Source: Leucogyrophana mollusca
Lineage: Eukaryota; Basidiomycota; Agaricomycetes; Boletales
Length of the DNA: 64,000 bases
Assembly (NCBI GenBank): GCA_021014945.1
Contig: MU266416.1
Span: 1 to 64,000, forward strand
Direction: 5' to 3'
Under the pieces are notes generated by a model, which did not search any database, was not told where the DNA came from, and saw only the letters and a list, made by a program, of their open reading frames with translations. Both the position numbers and the translations under genes were made by a program. Positions 33,390 through 44,179 of the stretch are shown here, in pieces (within the stretch, counting starts at the first letter, position 1; each line of letters starts with the position of its first letter).

Positions 33390-35506
33390 ATGCCAACGGT
33401 CGACGTCAACACGGTTGCTACAACGTACGGTGCTATACTTCTCGGCACATGCTTCGCTAGTGGGCAAGTGTTTACGTTCAGGGTATTTTCGTTCAATCGC
33501 TAAAATCGACAATCGTCACGCAGCCTGAGCGGGATTGTGTTCGTACAATGTGTTTTGTACTTCAAACTCTACCCATCAGACTACACCCATGTCAAACTCA
33601 TGGTGCGACTCATTAATGATCGTGTGATAGCTTAAGCTCATCTTGGACCGAGCAGGTTGTTCTCGTGTGGTTCGTTCATTGACCACTTACCGTCTTATCG
33701 AAATGCTTACGATCGTCCAGGCTCCTAGATTTCCTACACACTGCGCTGATCGTCGCGGCGGTTTGGCAGTCGTTGATCGGAAACTTCAACAAACCACAAA
33801 ATATGGATATCATCCCTGAGTGAGTAAGGCCTAATCGTTTAGTATATTTGCTCATTGCATTCCGAGTTTAGGAGCCTCGGGGTAAGGCATGGCTTTGAAT
33901 CACACTGGTCTTATATGCTGACTGGGTCCGTGTCCGCCAGTTGTCGGTTGCAGTCACTGTACGTCCTCAGAATTCATGATATTGGTGCCTTTAACCATTT
34001 GCCTCGTAGGCTGCACTCACGTTCCTCGTGCACTGGTGTGTACAGCCCATCCCACTATACCGAGAATGCTGACATGTAGTACCCCAGCTTCTTCGCGGAC
34101 AGAATCCGGAAACGTGAGCCCATAAACACGCATTGTTTCAACAGCATTTCTGACCCCAATGGCAGTGACGAAGAAGTGGTACCTTGCGGTCCCTATCGTA
34201 AGGGGCAGCCTTACGCCTTTCCTTTGTTACACTCACGTTTCCCCTTAGGTCTTCCTCGCTTTTCTGCGACTTCGTAAGTTGGACTCCTTTTCTTGTCGAG
34301 GTTTCAGTGGTTAACATTTTTGATGCCTAGTATCCGCATGTGGTAAGCACTCTTGCAAGCTGATGCCATCTTTCGCACTGACATGATATGGTCCGGAAAA
34401 GTCTCGACAGCTGAAATGTAAGTACTCTGCTACTGCGAGTGCATTATCACCCATCTGATAACATCAGTATCCGGCTCAAGCACTACTCCGAGTTCATCAA
34501 ACCGTTCCCATCGGTGAGCCAAGTATACAAGATTCGGAAATTAGTATCCCAACACCCTTTTCTAGTGGGTGTTTACGCTCGGGGTTACGCTTTCCGCGTC
34601 TGTCGAGTTTATCATCACTTGCATCATGGTGGTTTTCCTTGGCAAGAGTCGCACCGGATTCGAGAAGTATGCCCATCATTAATGTTGGCTGTTGGGCATG
34701 GGTCATGCTCACGTGCGACTCTTCCAGTATGAACCACATCATCAATTCCTTGATTTTATACACGCTAGAAACGGGAGGGATAACATGGTACGGGCACATT
34801 CTGCTTCCGCATGTGATATCCATTCACTTACTTTATCAGCGCTGTGACGATCGTTTCTCTGATCTGTGTACGTCCCCGTATTTCCCGCGCCTTCCGGCTT
34901 GGGCTTATCACGAGTTAGTGGATGGGTATGCGCCACAACTTGATCTTCCTCGGCCTCCACTTCGCCATCGCAAAACGTAAGTTCCACGTCTCCGCATCGC
35001 ACCGGCAACTGACGAGATACCCTTAATCAGTATATGCCAACTCATTACTTGCTACGTACGTGGACACTAAACCTCTTGCTCGCGAACCAACATTAAATGT
35101 CTCCTTCCTTTCAGGCTTAACACTCGTAAGCGCCTCCGGCGAGATCAGTCGATGTTCTCTGGCAGCGAACACGCAATGCCTGTCGTGTTCCCAGAGAATT
35201 TCAACGTCAACCGCAGCCGTCTCTCTGTAAGTACCCCACCCGTTCTCCTGCTCGCTCGCTAACGCAAGTCGTCGTCAGCAACGGATATTCAGCGCTGCTC
35301 CCACTATCAGGAGTGTAAGCATGCTTGCAGCAATTGTGCGCGTTCAACACCACTGACCCGTTCTCCATGACCAGGTGCAGCTCAACGTCAATGTCGAGAC
35401 AACAATTGTCTCCAAAATTGACGAACCTATTGACGACGACTATTCCGAAGCTTGCTGCGCAAAAGGCGACTCCAAAGAGGTGGACACAGAAAAATTGAGT
35501 GCATAG
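33390..35506 (+). CDS. DUF6534-type multi-pass membrane protein with micro-exons
   Basis: Exons 33390-33463, 33524-33602, 33656-33669, 33721-33819, 33872-33881, 33941-33958 and 34010-34035 join with consistent phase and spell MPTVDVNTVATTYGAILLGT, FASGLSGIVFVQCVLYFKLY, VVLVWLLDFLHTALIVAAVW and LSVAVTAALTFLVH. Further exons give FFADRIRKLTKKWYLAVPI, FIKPFPS, MNHIINSLILYTLETGGIT, NLIFLGLHFAIAKLYANSLL and LNTRKRLRRDQSMFSGSEHA. The hydrophilic tail ends KEVDTEKLSA with TAG at 35504-35506. The pattern of about seven membrane helices followed by LYANSLLATLNTRK is that of the DUF6534 family, abundant in mushroom-forming fungi and of unknown function. Exons 3, 5 and 6 are 14, 10 and 18 nt. The first intron has a GC donor (GG|GCAAGT). 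Some middle exons were placed by motif only. Confidence 0.82.
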
Positions 35507-35907
35507 AGTTCTTCTACAAGGGAGAACGTTGGGTTGGCATACCTTATTGGAAGAAGAAATGAAACGCTACGCTGCCCGGATTCTGGCATAATTATTATAG
35601 CATTCACTAATGCTCATTGGCGACGGTTGATTGGTAGATTACTCAGACATACACTCCTTATAGCACACTCATTTGTTAAGAATCTCCAGGCATAAGCAGG
35701 GCGATGAGCTTCGAGACCGCCAGGTGCGTACAAGCTCGGCTCACAAAACAAACGGACGACGAAAGAGCCTGCATGGGTGACCAAGGTGGGTTACCTAACA
35801 AATCCTGCATGGTGTTTGGACGTGAACAAGGCGTTTCAATTCTACTGGAGCACGTTCCAATGCGCGGAGACCAAAAGACGAAGATATGCACTGAAGGCTG
35901 AGGTGTC
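35507..35907. other. Convergent 3' region
   Basis: 3' flanks of the DUF6534 gene (+) and the MAU2 gene (-). No coding signal found. Confidence 0.45.
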
Positions 35908-38646
35908 TCAGGAAGACACGTCCATTGCAAGTCCCTTCTGCCTGATCTTCTCCACTACCTTCTCCAACTCCCCATTCGCTACAACCTGCTTCTGCACCCT
36001 TGGCTCCTTCCCCGCACGCCTAAACAGCTCTGTGGCGTCACCAAAACTAACAGTCAAAATGCCGTCCGGCGCCATTAGTTAATCGCACACGCACCTAAGA
36101 ACCTCTCTCCAACCCATAGCCGCAGTGGAGCGTTCCCAACCGCATCGATGTGCCCTTTCCCTGCCCCCTGAGCTCCATCTTCTGCTTTGACAACAGCCCC
36201 GAGCCCGGCAGCGAGTTGCTCACATGCAACGAGCGTGGTCTGCGCGTGGTCTGGTGCTGTGTGGAGGTAGTGCGTGGATATGAGTGCGAGGAGTAATGCT
36301 CGTAGGTGATTGTCTTGGGCGCGGGAGGCAAGTGCCAAGGCATGTTTGAGATGATTCCTAGGTAGGTGGGGTTAAAGAGAAGGGAGGAAGTCAGCCAATC
36401 GGTAGGTTCAACCTCAATGGCCTTGGAAGGCGCTTACTTCGATTTTAAAATTTCCGTTGCGAGTGCCCCTTCGATAATTTGCCCTACTGCCTCGAGGCAC
36501 CCGCCCATCCCGCGGCATGCCTTCGCGACGTTGACAGCCATCACCTTCGTCTCTTCGTCCATCCCCATGCCCTCACTGTCCCCGTCTTGCTTCACGTGCA
36601 ACCCCACACGTAGTAACACCTCACCTGCTCTTGCTGCGACGCCTACGAACCCAGCACCACCTTCCAGGTCGGCAGCAACGCGATAGCACTGCATCGCGCG
36701 TGCTGTGTTGCCTAGAGCGTGTGCTAGGTGGGCATGGTGCAATGTTATGCGGGACGCGTAGGAGGAGAAGAGAGTGTGTGTACGTGTGTGCGCGATGAGT
36801 AGGTTGAGATGCTGTTGGCGCAGGGATGGTTAGTATAGGTTGGGCGGAAGAGGTAAGGAAACAAACTTCTTCGGCCGCCTCGAACTCGCTGCGTTGTATT
36901 GATATCTGGGTGGGCAATATAGTTAACAATATGACGGAGACATTGTGCACTTACCCCTACTAGCTCGCACAGTAAATCCGCCTTGATCCTGACCACCCGC
37001 TGTTCAAGCTCAAAGGCATCTCCTACACCCGCCCAAGGCGGCACTGTATTTCTAGGTAGTTAGTGGACCCTTCAAAAATGAGGTGCAAGCAGGGCAGGAG
37101 ATGAAAGCAAAAGGGTAAACGGAGCAAAGGGAGACTCACAAACCATCTCCCTCGCGACCTCCCGCTCCCAGACCGCCAACCCTTCCGTTGCGAACATCTT
37201 CCGTTTGGGCTTCCGGCCGACCGGGTCACGCTTTGCAATACTACTCACCAGGAACGTGAGGAGATAAAGCACGCGCGGGTGAGTGGAGTGGAGTGCGAGC
37301 GGTGGCCCTGTCGGGAATGTGATCTTGCCCGGAACACCTTCAGAACGGGTATCACGAATAAAAGATAGAACTCACCTCGACAATTCCGTGGGGGAATTTC
37401 TCTAAGGCGCCAGAGTCAAGCAGTGCATGGAGGTGGGATAAACGCGGGGATGCCTCTGCGTGGCGGCCAGCATGCGTATAGAACGTCACGCCGATGATGA
37501 GCACGTGCAAGGCCATGGAGACCTCAAATGGGTCTTCAAACGAGATAAATTCTTGTGGAGCTTTCGGACCAACGTCCACGCTCGATTGAGTGGACTGAGA
37601 CTGATGTTGCGGTTGTTGAGACGGGTTAGTGGACTGCCCGGACGGTGCGTACGACAGCCCAAGCACGAGTTCACAAGTGTTGAGCGCATCCTGAACGCGA
37701 TCCCACATCCCCGCTGCGACGCATATACGCAAACGAAGGACGTGTGTTAGAAGGACGACATGCGGATGCGAATTCTTGACCCCAAGTTCCTGGAGCGCAG
37801 ATACTGCATCGAGAGCAGCATGAATATCCTGTATTTGCGCTTGCGGGGTCGACTGGAGGTTTGGGGTGGGAGATGAAGATGGTGGGGGTGTGGTGAGCTG
37901 GGATATTAATGCAAGGTGAGCGGAGTAGACTATTTGAAAAGGGTCGGAAGGTATGAATGACGAGAGAAGGCGACGGAGAATTGAGCGCGCAAATTTAAAG
38001 TTATGCTGCCATTGCGAAAACTGGGCATTGAGGAGGTTGAGGTGATGTCGGAAGGCACGAAGTGACGGATGCTTTGTGAGTATGTCAGAATATGCCCCCT
38101 GTGGAGGCACATGGAAGGCCCACCTTTTGTGAGATAAGAAGCTAGTACAACGCGTTAGTTTCACTGCACTATAAAGGAGCCGTTCTACTACTTACACCTT
38201 TCCCGATGGCTGTTTCAACCTGAAAGCGGGCCAAATTATCAGAAGGAACGTTCACATCCAAACGCAGGGCAAACCTCAATCTCTGTTCCCCGGGCCCAAG
38301 GGTGTTCGTCACTTTCGCTGAATCCACCTTCTATAACCTTCATGCCGATCTCAGCCAGCGCTGTCCAAGCTCGACATTCAACATCCGGATTCAGGGCCTT
38401 CAAGCCTAAGCATTGCCTAAGAGAGCGTTGCGATATACACAATGATATGGCGTGATATCTATGGTTTGGAGGGTGCACAAGTATACCCGGCAGCGAAACA
38501 AGGAGAACCTGGGGCGGGAGGGGCGCTAGCGATGCCTGCGGTGATAAAGGGGGTGCAGAAAGGGGCGAGGAAGGGCCAGGTTGAGGTATTTCCTCTAAAT
38601 CATCTGCTACACGAAAACGCTTGACCGGTCGAGGATTATCGTCCAT
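35908..38646 (-). CDS. MAU2: Cohesin loading factor MAU2/Scc4
   Basis: Starts MDDNPRPVKRFRVADDLEE, a short disordered leader, then VLLVSLPGILVHPPNHRYHA and ECRAWTALAEIGMKVIEGG. Exons continue with HPSLRAFRHHLNLLNAQFSQ, FARSILRRLLSSFIPSDPF and VSALQELGVKNSHPHVVLL. The C-terminal TPR superhelix shows HHAHLAHALGNTARAMQCYR, VAADLEGGAGFVGVAARAGE and HALALASRAQDNHLRALLLA, then ISTHYLHTAPDHAQTTLVAC. The last exon, joined via AG|GTTCTT, gives FGDATELFRRAGKEPRVQKQ and ends AMDVSS with TGA at 35908-35910. The order and spacing match MAU2/Scc4, which with NIPBL/Scc2 loads cohesin onto chromatin in the nucleus. The frame stays open upstream of 38646, but family resemblance begins after that ATG. Confidence 0.85.
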
Positions 38647-39597
38647 TTCGTGGTCGGAACTAACGGGGAGCAGGAAACTGGCAGGAGTGTGTGACACTGT
38701 AAGCTGTGAAGTCACATTCACGCTAATATTTGTGACGGGTCGCGTCGAAGTGTGACAGGACGTGACATCAGTCTCTTTCTTCTCTTTCCAACTAACGAAC
38801 CCTATCAGAGAACCCCTCCCCTCACTACAGTTCTTGTCGAGAAGCTCCGTTGGCAAACTGTCGTACGGTGGGCGTGATGCATGGACACAATGGACTACAA
38901 TTCGATCGAAATTTGCGAACGCCGAGGAACTGCCACGAAAACCCGGCATCTGCTACCGTCGAGAAGGAACAACTATCTTCATTCGAAACTTTGGTCTGCC
39001 TACGGGAGATCAAGCACCTGCTGCTTGTAGAATCATGCCTCACGTTACACATAATAAACTGGGGCGACGTAGCACGTGAGTACTTGAGTTCCCATGAATG
39101 GCCTTCGCACAGTCGCTCCACACTACTCTCACTCCCATACAATACCGTTGTGGGGTGTAGAGATGTTGGTGGATATTCCGGAACACCTAGCTATCTAAGA
39201 GCCTGCCATTCCACCATGACTTGGCCCATACCGACACGTTCAGTGACCAGATGCCACAAAACGGAAAAGGCGTGGAGATAAGATTAACGCTGATCGAGAT
39301 AACAGATTCTCCGATGTTTTAACGTGCTCCTCCCGACCACGGGCCCTCTTCATACTACCATAGATTTTCATGGATGGAACAGTTGACATTGACGAGCCGC
39401 ATACAGTCAATTGCATCCTGGAGGGTGCAAGTGAAGGGATAGTGATATCGCCCGCTTGGCGTTTTCACCGACATACATACTTCGTGACATTTATCCGCCC
39501 ACTCATTCACAGGATGACTTGAGAGGAATATATCTTCCCATCCATCACTGGATAGTCAGCAATTCGGGCCGAGATGAATTTCAGGCTCGTTGTCGCC
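38647..39597. promoter_or_regulatory. Divergent promoter region between MAU2 and AKR1
   Basis: About 950 bases between divergent starts. Apart from the TTAAATA near 39598, no strong element was recognised. Short open frames here show no family motifs. Confidence 0.4.
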
Positions 39598-39604
39598 TTA
39601 AATA
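39598..39604 (+). promoter_or_regulatory. TATA-like element of AKR1
   Basis: TTAAATA lies 68 bases before the ATG at 39666 and is followed by a C/A-rich leader. Confidence 0.45.
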
Positions 39605-39665
39605 CCCCCCGCACTTCAGTCGCAATTCCTTCCCCACAATTTCAGAGCCCACCACCACTAACAAC

Positions 39666-41413
39666 ATGTCCGCTGTCAAAGTCGAGTTCGATCCCAAAAA
39701 CATGCCTTTCCGCAGGCTTGGCCCCAGCGGTTTGCGAGTGCCCGTGTTTTCCCTGGGAGGATGTATGCGTGTTTCTGGTCTCTCTTAGGAACTAATCTGA
39801 TTCTTTGGGTGATACAGGGCTGACGCTCGGAGGCACCGTCATTGGTGACCCTGTCAAGGTTCGTGCCCCGATTTCTGACAAGTCGATTCATTCATCTGGT
39901 TTGATTTCTGGATCTCAGGAAATCATCAAGGTTGCCTTCGACAATGGTATAGACAAGTCCTTGGTCGCTGATCGTCTTCTGGTACTGATGAATGGTGTGC
40001 TTGACAGGTATCAACATGTTCGATACGGCAGAAGCTTATGCCAAGGGAAAGAGTGAAGAAGAGATGTGAGTTGACTCGGAAACGCGGGGACCACCGAACA
40101 CTGTCGAACGTTAATGCAATATCCAGGGGCCGGGTGATCAAGGAACTTGGTCTTCGTCGCACAGACCTCATTGTTACCACGAAACTTTTCTGGGGTCTCC
40201 GTGGGGGTCCCAACGACGGTGGCCTGTCCAGGAAACAGTACGTCGCTCCTGCGCGTGTCCACTGCGATAGACCATAATAGGAACACAACAGCATCATCGA
40301 GGGAACAAAAGAGTGCTTAGAGCGACTTGGACTTGACTACGTCGATGTGATTTTTGCCCACCGCCCCGATGCTTCCGGTACGCTTGGCTTGTACTCATGC
40401 TGATTCAGCTACTGAGGTGACATATCCAGTACCTATGGAGGAGGTTGTAAGGGCCTTCAACTGGGTTATCGAGAAAGGATGGGTGAGTGTCAATCGTGGA
40501 CACAGACCCTGAAACAGCTCACATTCTATTCCCAGGCTTTCTATTGGGCTACCTCTGAGTGGTCTGCATTCGAAATCGAAGAAGCACAGCGTGCGTTGGA
40601 TTGGGTCGTATTGCCGGGAATCAAGCGCTGACAGCGTGGTTCATAGATGTTGCCACGAAATTGGGTCTTCACGCCCCCATTGCTGAACAATGCCAACACA
40701 AGTAGGCATTCTAGGAGTTTCCTCGACTTGTTGACTGATACCCTTCCCCAGCATGTTCCATCGTGAACGCCCAGAGAAGGAGTACCGGTGAGTGAGGCGT
40801 GCACTGTGTCCGTATATTTACTCAGTGATTTTTTCAGGCCCTTGTACAAGAAATATGAGCTCGGCACGACGGTCTTCTCTGCTCTTGCCAGTGGTTTGCT
40901 CACTGGAAAATACAACGACGGCATCCCCGAAGGCTCGCGATTCGACATGCATTCGAACTTCTTCAAGGGCACCGTCGACTCACTCCAGAAAGAGGAAGGT
41001 CTGGCGAAGATTAACAAAGTGAAAGAGCTGACAGCACTTGCTCAAAATGGTGCGTCTCATCATGCACAATGTTCACCCATCCCACCCCATGACACGCTCG
41101 ATGCTTCTCAGAACTTGGCTGCACTGTCACCCACCTGGCCTTGGCATGGGTCGCCAAGAACCCCAACACGAGCACCGTCATCCTCGGCGCCTCGAAACCC
41201 GAGCAGGTCCTCGACAACTTGAAGGCCCTCGATGTCATTCCCAAGCTCACACCTGAGATCATGGACAAGATTGAGGCCATCTTGCAGACGAAGACTGCAC
41301 CTACGGTACGTCCTGTTACGGAACGATGTCCCATTGGCGCTCTTTTAATCGCCTCCTTTGTAACGCAGCCCACGTTTGGCCGGCCAGCATTGGATCCTCA
41401 CGGTCGTCTTTGA
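39666..41413 (+). CDS. Aldo-keto reductase, Kv-beta type (copy 1)
   Basis: Exons join to a TIM-barrel reductase of about 345 residues. It starts [20 protein letters not shown], then SLGGWLTLGGTVIGDPVK and [20 protein letters not shown] (catalytic Asp and Tyr). DLIVTTKLFWGLRGG carries the Lys and VDVIFAHRPD the His, so the AKR tetrad is complete. Later blocks [44 protein letters not shown] and [20 protein letters not shown] are typical of potassium-channel beta subunits and their fungal homologues, which bind NADPH. The end is [14 protein letters not shown] with TGA at 41411-41413. The fungal enzymes are cytosolic reductases of aldehydes or ketones; the channel link is known only in animals and plants. 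The neighbour at 42137 is a paralogue in the same orientation. Confidence 0.93.
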
Positions 41414-42055
41414 AATGTCGATTTAATGCCGAGATGAGTGTACTGCTATTGTAGCGATCCATTGGAAACGAAAGCAAATATGTATTATAGCCGAGCAACA
41501 TTCCCATGGGTGAAATCGTGCAATCGTAATCTTTGTGAGGGACGCCCGTGTTGGATTAGCCACGGACACTGCGGCGCAGTTCTCCTGGTGCAGATCAAAG
41601 CTCGGAATTTCCATTTTGGGCTTGTGGGGGGAAAGGAGCCCCGCGGTATTAATGATTGGGTGCCAGATCTTTATTCCGTGTAAAATGTGAGTGATGGCCC
41701 ATGGGGTGTCGACGAAGATAGTCACACCACCTGCCGCTGGCTCTCTCTACGAGTAGTTAAGACAGAGCGACCCATGTCCACCCCTGAACATCAGTGCGAT
41801 GATATCTCTCCCAACACTAATCCTATGATGCTAACAGTCCTGTAAGTCCAACACGATAGTGCCTCTTATCAACGATCTGGGGATTCATCGGACAAACGCA
41901 ATTGCACGATACCAAAATATCGTCAGTGTCATTGGCTGCCTCATCAAAACATTTAGGTCATCCCAACTTGCCCGGCTTCCCAGCGACGCCTTCGTTGACC
42001 AGGTGAGTCGGTCCGATCGATGCATGCTTAGAAATTGCGAGATCGCCTGTTGTCT
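41414..42055. other. Spacer between tandem AKR genes
   Basis: About 640 bases holding the AKR1 3' flank and AKR2 promoter. No other gene supported. Confidence 0.45.
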
Positions 42056-42062
42056 TATATAG
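42056..42062 (+). promoter_or_regulatory. TATA box of AKR2
   Basis: TATATAG lies 81 bases before the ATG at 42137. Copy 1 has the weaker TTAAATA at a similar distance, so the two copies may differ in expression. Confidence 0.55.
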
Positions 42063-42136
42063 CTGAAGGGAAATTTGTCGAACTCGAACCCACCTCGTCC
42101 CAAAATCCCTCACCTGAATACTTGCAGTCCACCAGT

Positions 42137-43867
42137 ATGTCTCAAGTTGTGAAAGTCGAATTCGACCCCAAGAACATGCCCTTCCGCCGCCTGGGCCCCA
42201 GTGGCTTGCGTGTGCCTGTGTTCTCCCTTGGAGGATGTGAGTAGATCCCTCTGATCATCGCGTTTGAGCCTGCTAAGACGGCCTACAGGGCTCACCCTGG
42301 GAGGGACTGTTGTCGGAGACCCCGTTAAGGTCAGTATACCTGCTAGAAAAGGATCATAGATCACCAGTTTGACGCCTCGGTTGTTCCAGGAAATCATCAA
42401 AGTTGCATTCGAGAATGGTAGCTGCTTGTCTCCAGAGCCCATCTGTAAGAAACTGACAAAATAATTGCTGGCCCCTAGGCATAAACATGTTCGATACCGC
42501 GGAAGGTTATGCCAAGGGACACTCAGAGGTTGAGATGTGCGTTCGCGATCTCCCCTTCCATTGGATCCATCTTAAAGGAATGTCATCAGGGGGAGAGTCA
42601 TTCAGGAGCTCGGTTACCGTCGAACTGACCTCGTCATCACCACGAAACTATTCTTCGGTACTCGTTCGGGACCCAACGACACCGGTCTGTCGAGGAAACA
42701 GTGAGTAGTCAGTGACGTTTGGATAGGTGGTTGGCTGATTGTCTCAAAGCATCATCGAGGGAACGCAAGCGTCACTTGCCCGACTTGGTCTCGACTACGT
42801 CGATGTCCTTTTCGCCCACCGCCCTGACTATTCTAGTGAGCACTTGTGGTTATACGCTTACTAAACCTCACTAAATGGTATGCAGCTCCGATGGAGGAGA
42901 TTGTACGCGCTTTCAACTATGTTATCGAGAAGGGCTGGGTACGCGAACTCGCTCCTTGGCGCTTATCAGTGATGCTCAGATTGTAACTAGGCATTCTACT
43001 GGGCGACATCAGAATGGTCTGCACGAGACATTGAGGAGGCTTACCGTAAGTTTCAGCTCGTCTGTGAGTTTGACAGCACCCCTTATTCGATCCTTGATAC
43101 ACAGATGTCGCCGACAAACTTGGATTGATCGCTCCCATTGCTGAGCAATGCCAACACCAGTAAGATTCAGTGGTATTCTGACGATGCGTGACTAACTGTA
43201 TCACTCAGCATGTTGCATCGTGAGCGCCCAGAGAAGGAGTATGACCCGATTTACAGGAAGTACTCCATTGGTACGACCGTTTGGTCCGCTTTGGCTAGTG
43301 GTCTCCTCACTGGAAAGGTGAACAGTCAAGAGATTTCCCCCCTGGGCTGCGCTGATGCTCCTATATGAATGCAGTACAACAACGGCATTCCGTCGGACTC
43401 TCGTTTCGCCGCTCACTCAGACTTCTTCAAGGATACTCTTAAGAGTCTCAACGAGGAGGACGGCAGGGCTAAGATCAAGAAGGTCCAGGACCTGACCACG
43501 CTCGCCGAGACTGGTGGGTATACGTTCTGTGCGAATTCAGAGACAATACTGATATCTTTGCTGCATAGAACTTGGCTGCAGCGTGACTCACTTGGCTTTG
43601 GCGTGGGTAGCCAAGAACCCCAACACCAGCACGGTTATCTTGGGAGCTTCGAAGCCGGAGCAGGTCGTCGACAACTTGAAGGCTTTGGATGTCATTCCCA
43701 AGCTGACGCCTGAAATTCTTGACAAGATCGAGGCTATCCTCCAGAATAAGCCCGCTCCCACTGTAAGCCTTCTTGGTCTTTATGGACATCTACAAGGTGG
43801 CTGATGCTACCGATCGTGATAGCCCACGTTCGGCCGACCTGCTCTGGACAAATTTGGCCGCCTTTGA
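42137..43867 (+). CDS. Aldo-keto reductase, Kv-beta type (copy 2)
   Basis: A tandem paralogue of the gene at 39666. It starts [20 protein letters not shown], then [23 protein letters not shown] and [13 protein letters not shown] (Asp and Tyr), [15 protein letters not shown] (Lys) and [10 protein letters not shown] (His). Later blocks are [51 protein letters not shown] and [20 protein letters not shown], ending [14 protein letters not shown] with TGA at 43865-43867. At least the first three introns fall at the same codons as in copy 1 (in GG/W, after DPVK, and in NG). Differences cluster in the loop after the Lys ([12 protein letters not shown] against FWGLRGGPNDGG) and at the C-terminal helix, so substrate range may have shifted. 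All catalytic residues are kept; both copies look functional. Confidence 0.92.
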
Positions 43868-44179
43868 GTGCGCAGCCGTGCGGAATTGCTTGTGTCAGGC
43901 TTCCGTGTGCAAGAGCTTTACTACCAAAAGCCTGCGCCGAGAATCAAGCAAACTGTAGCAACACGACTTGTAAAATACTTGTATCGATACATCAGAGCAA
44001 TAAGGGCCTGAACGAAAGCGAACGCCGAACGACATGCTCAGCTTGAGTAGAGATCAGAACTGAAAACTGCAGAAAAAGTCGCCAAGGGTACGAGGTGAGT
44101 AGCATGGCCATCCATGAATATATGGTCATGAAGTGCGAGAATTATAAAAGAAATATGGTAAGGTAAAGGCACAATTGTG
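43868..44179. other. Convergent 3' region
   Basis: 3' flanks of AKR2 (+) and membrane paralogue A (-). Nothing else seen. Confidence 0.45.
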
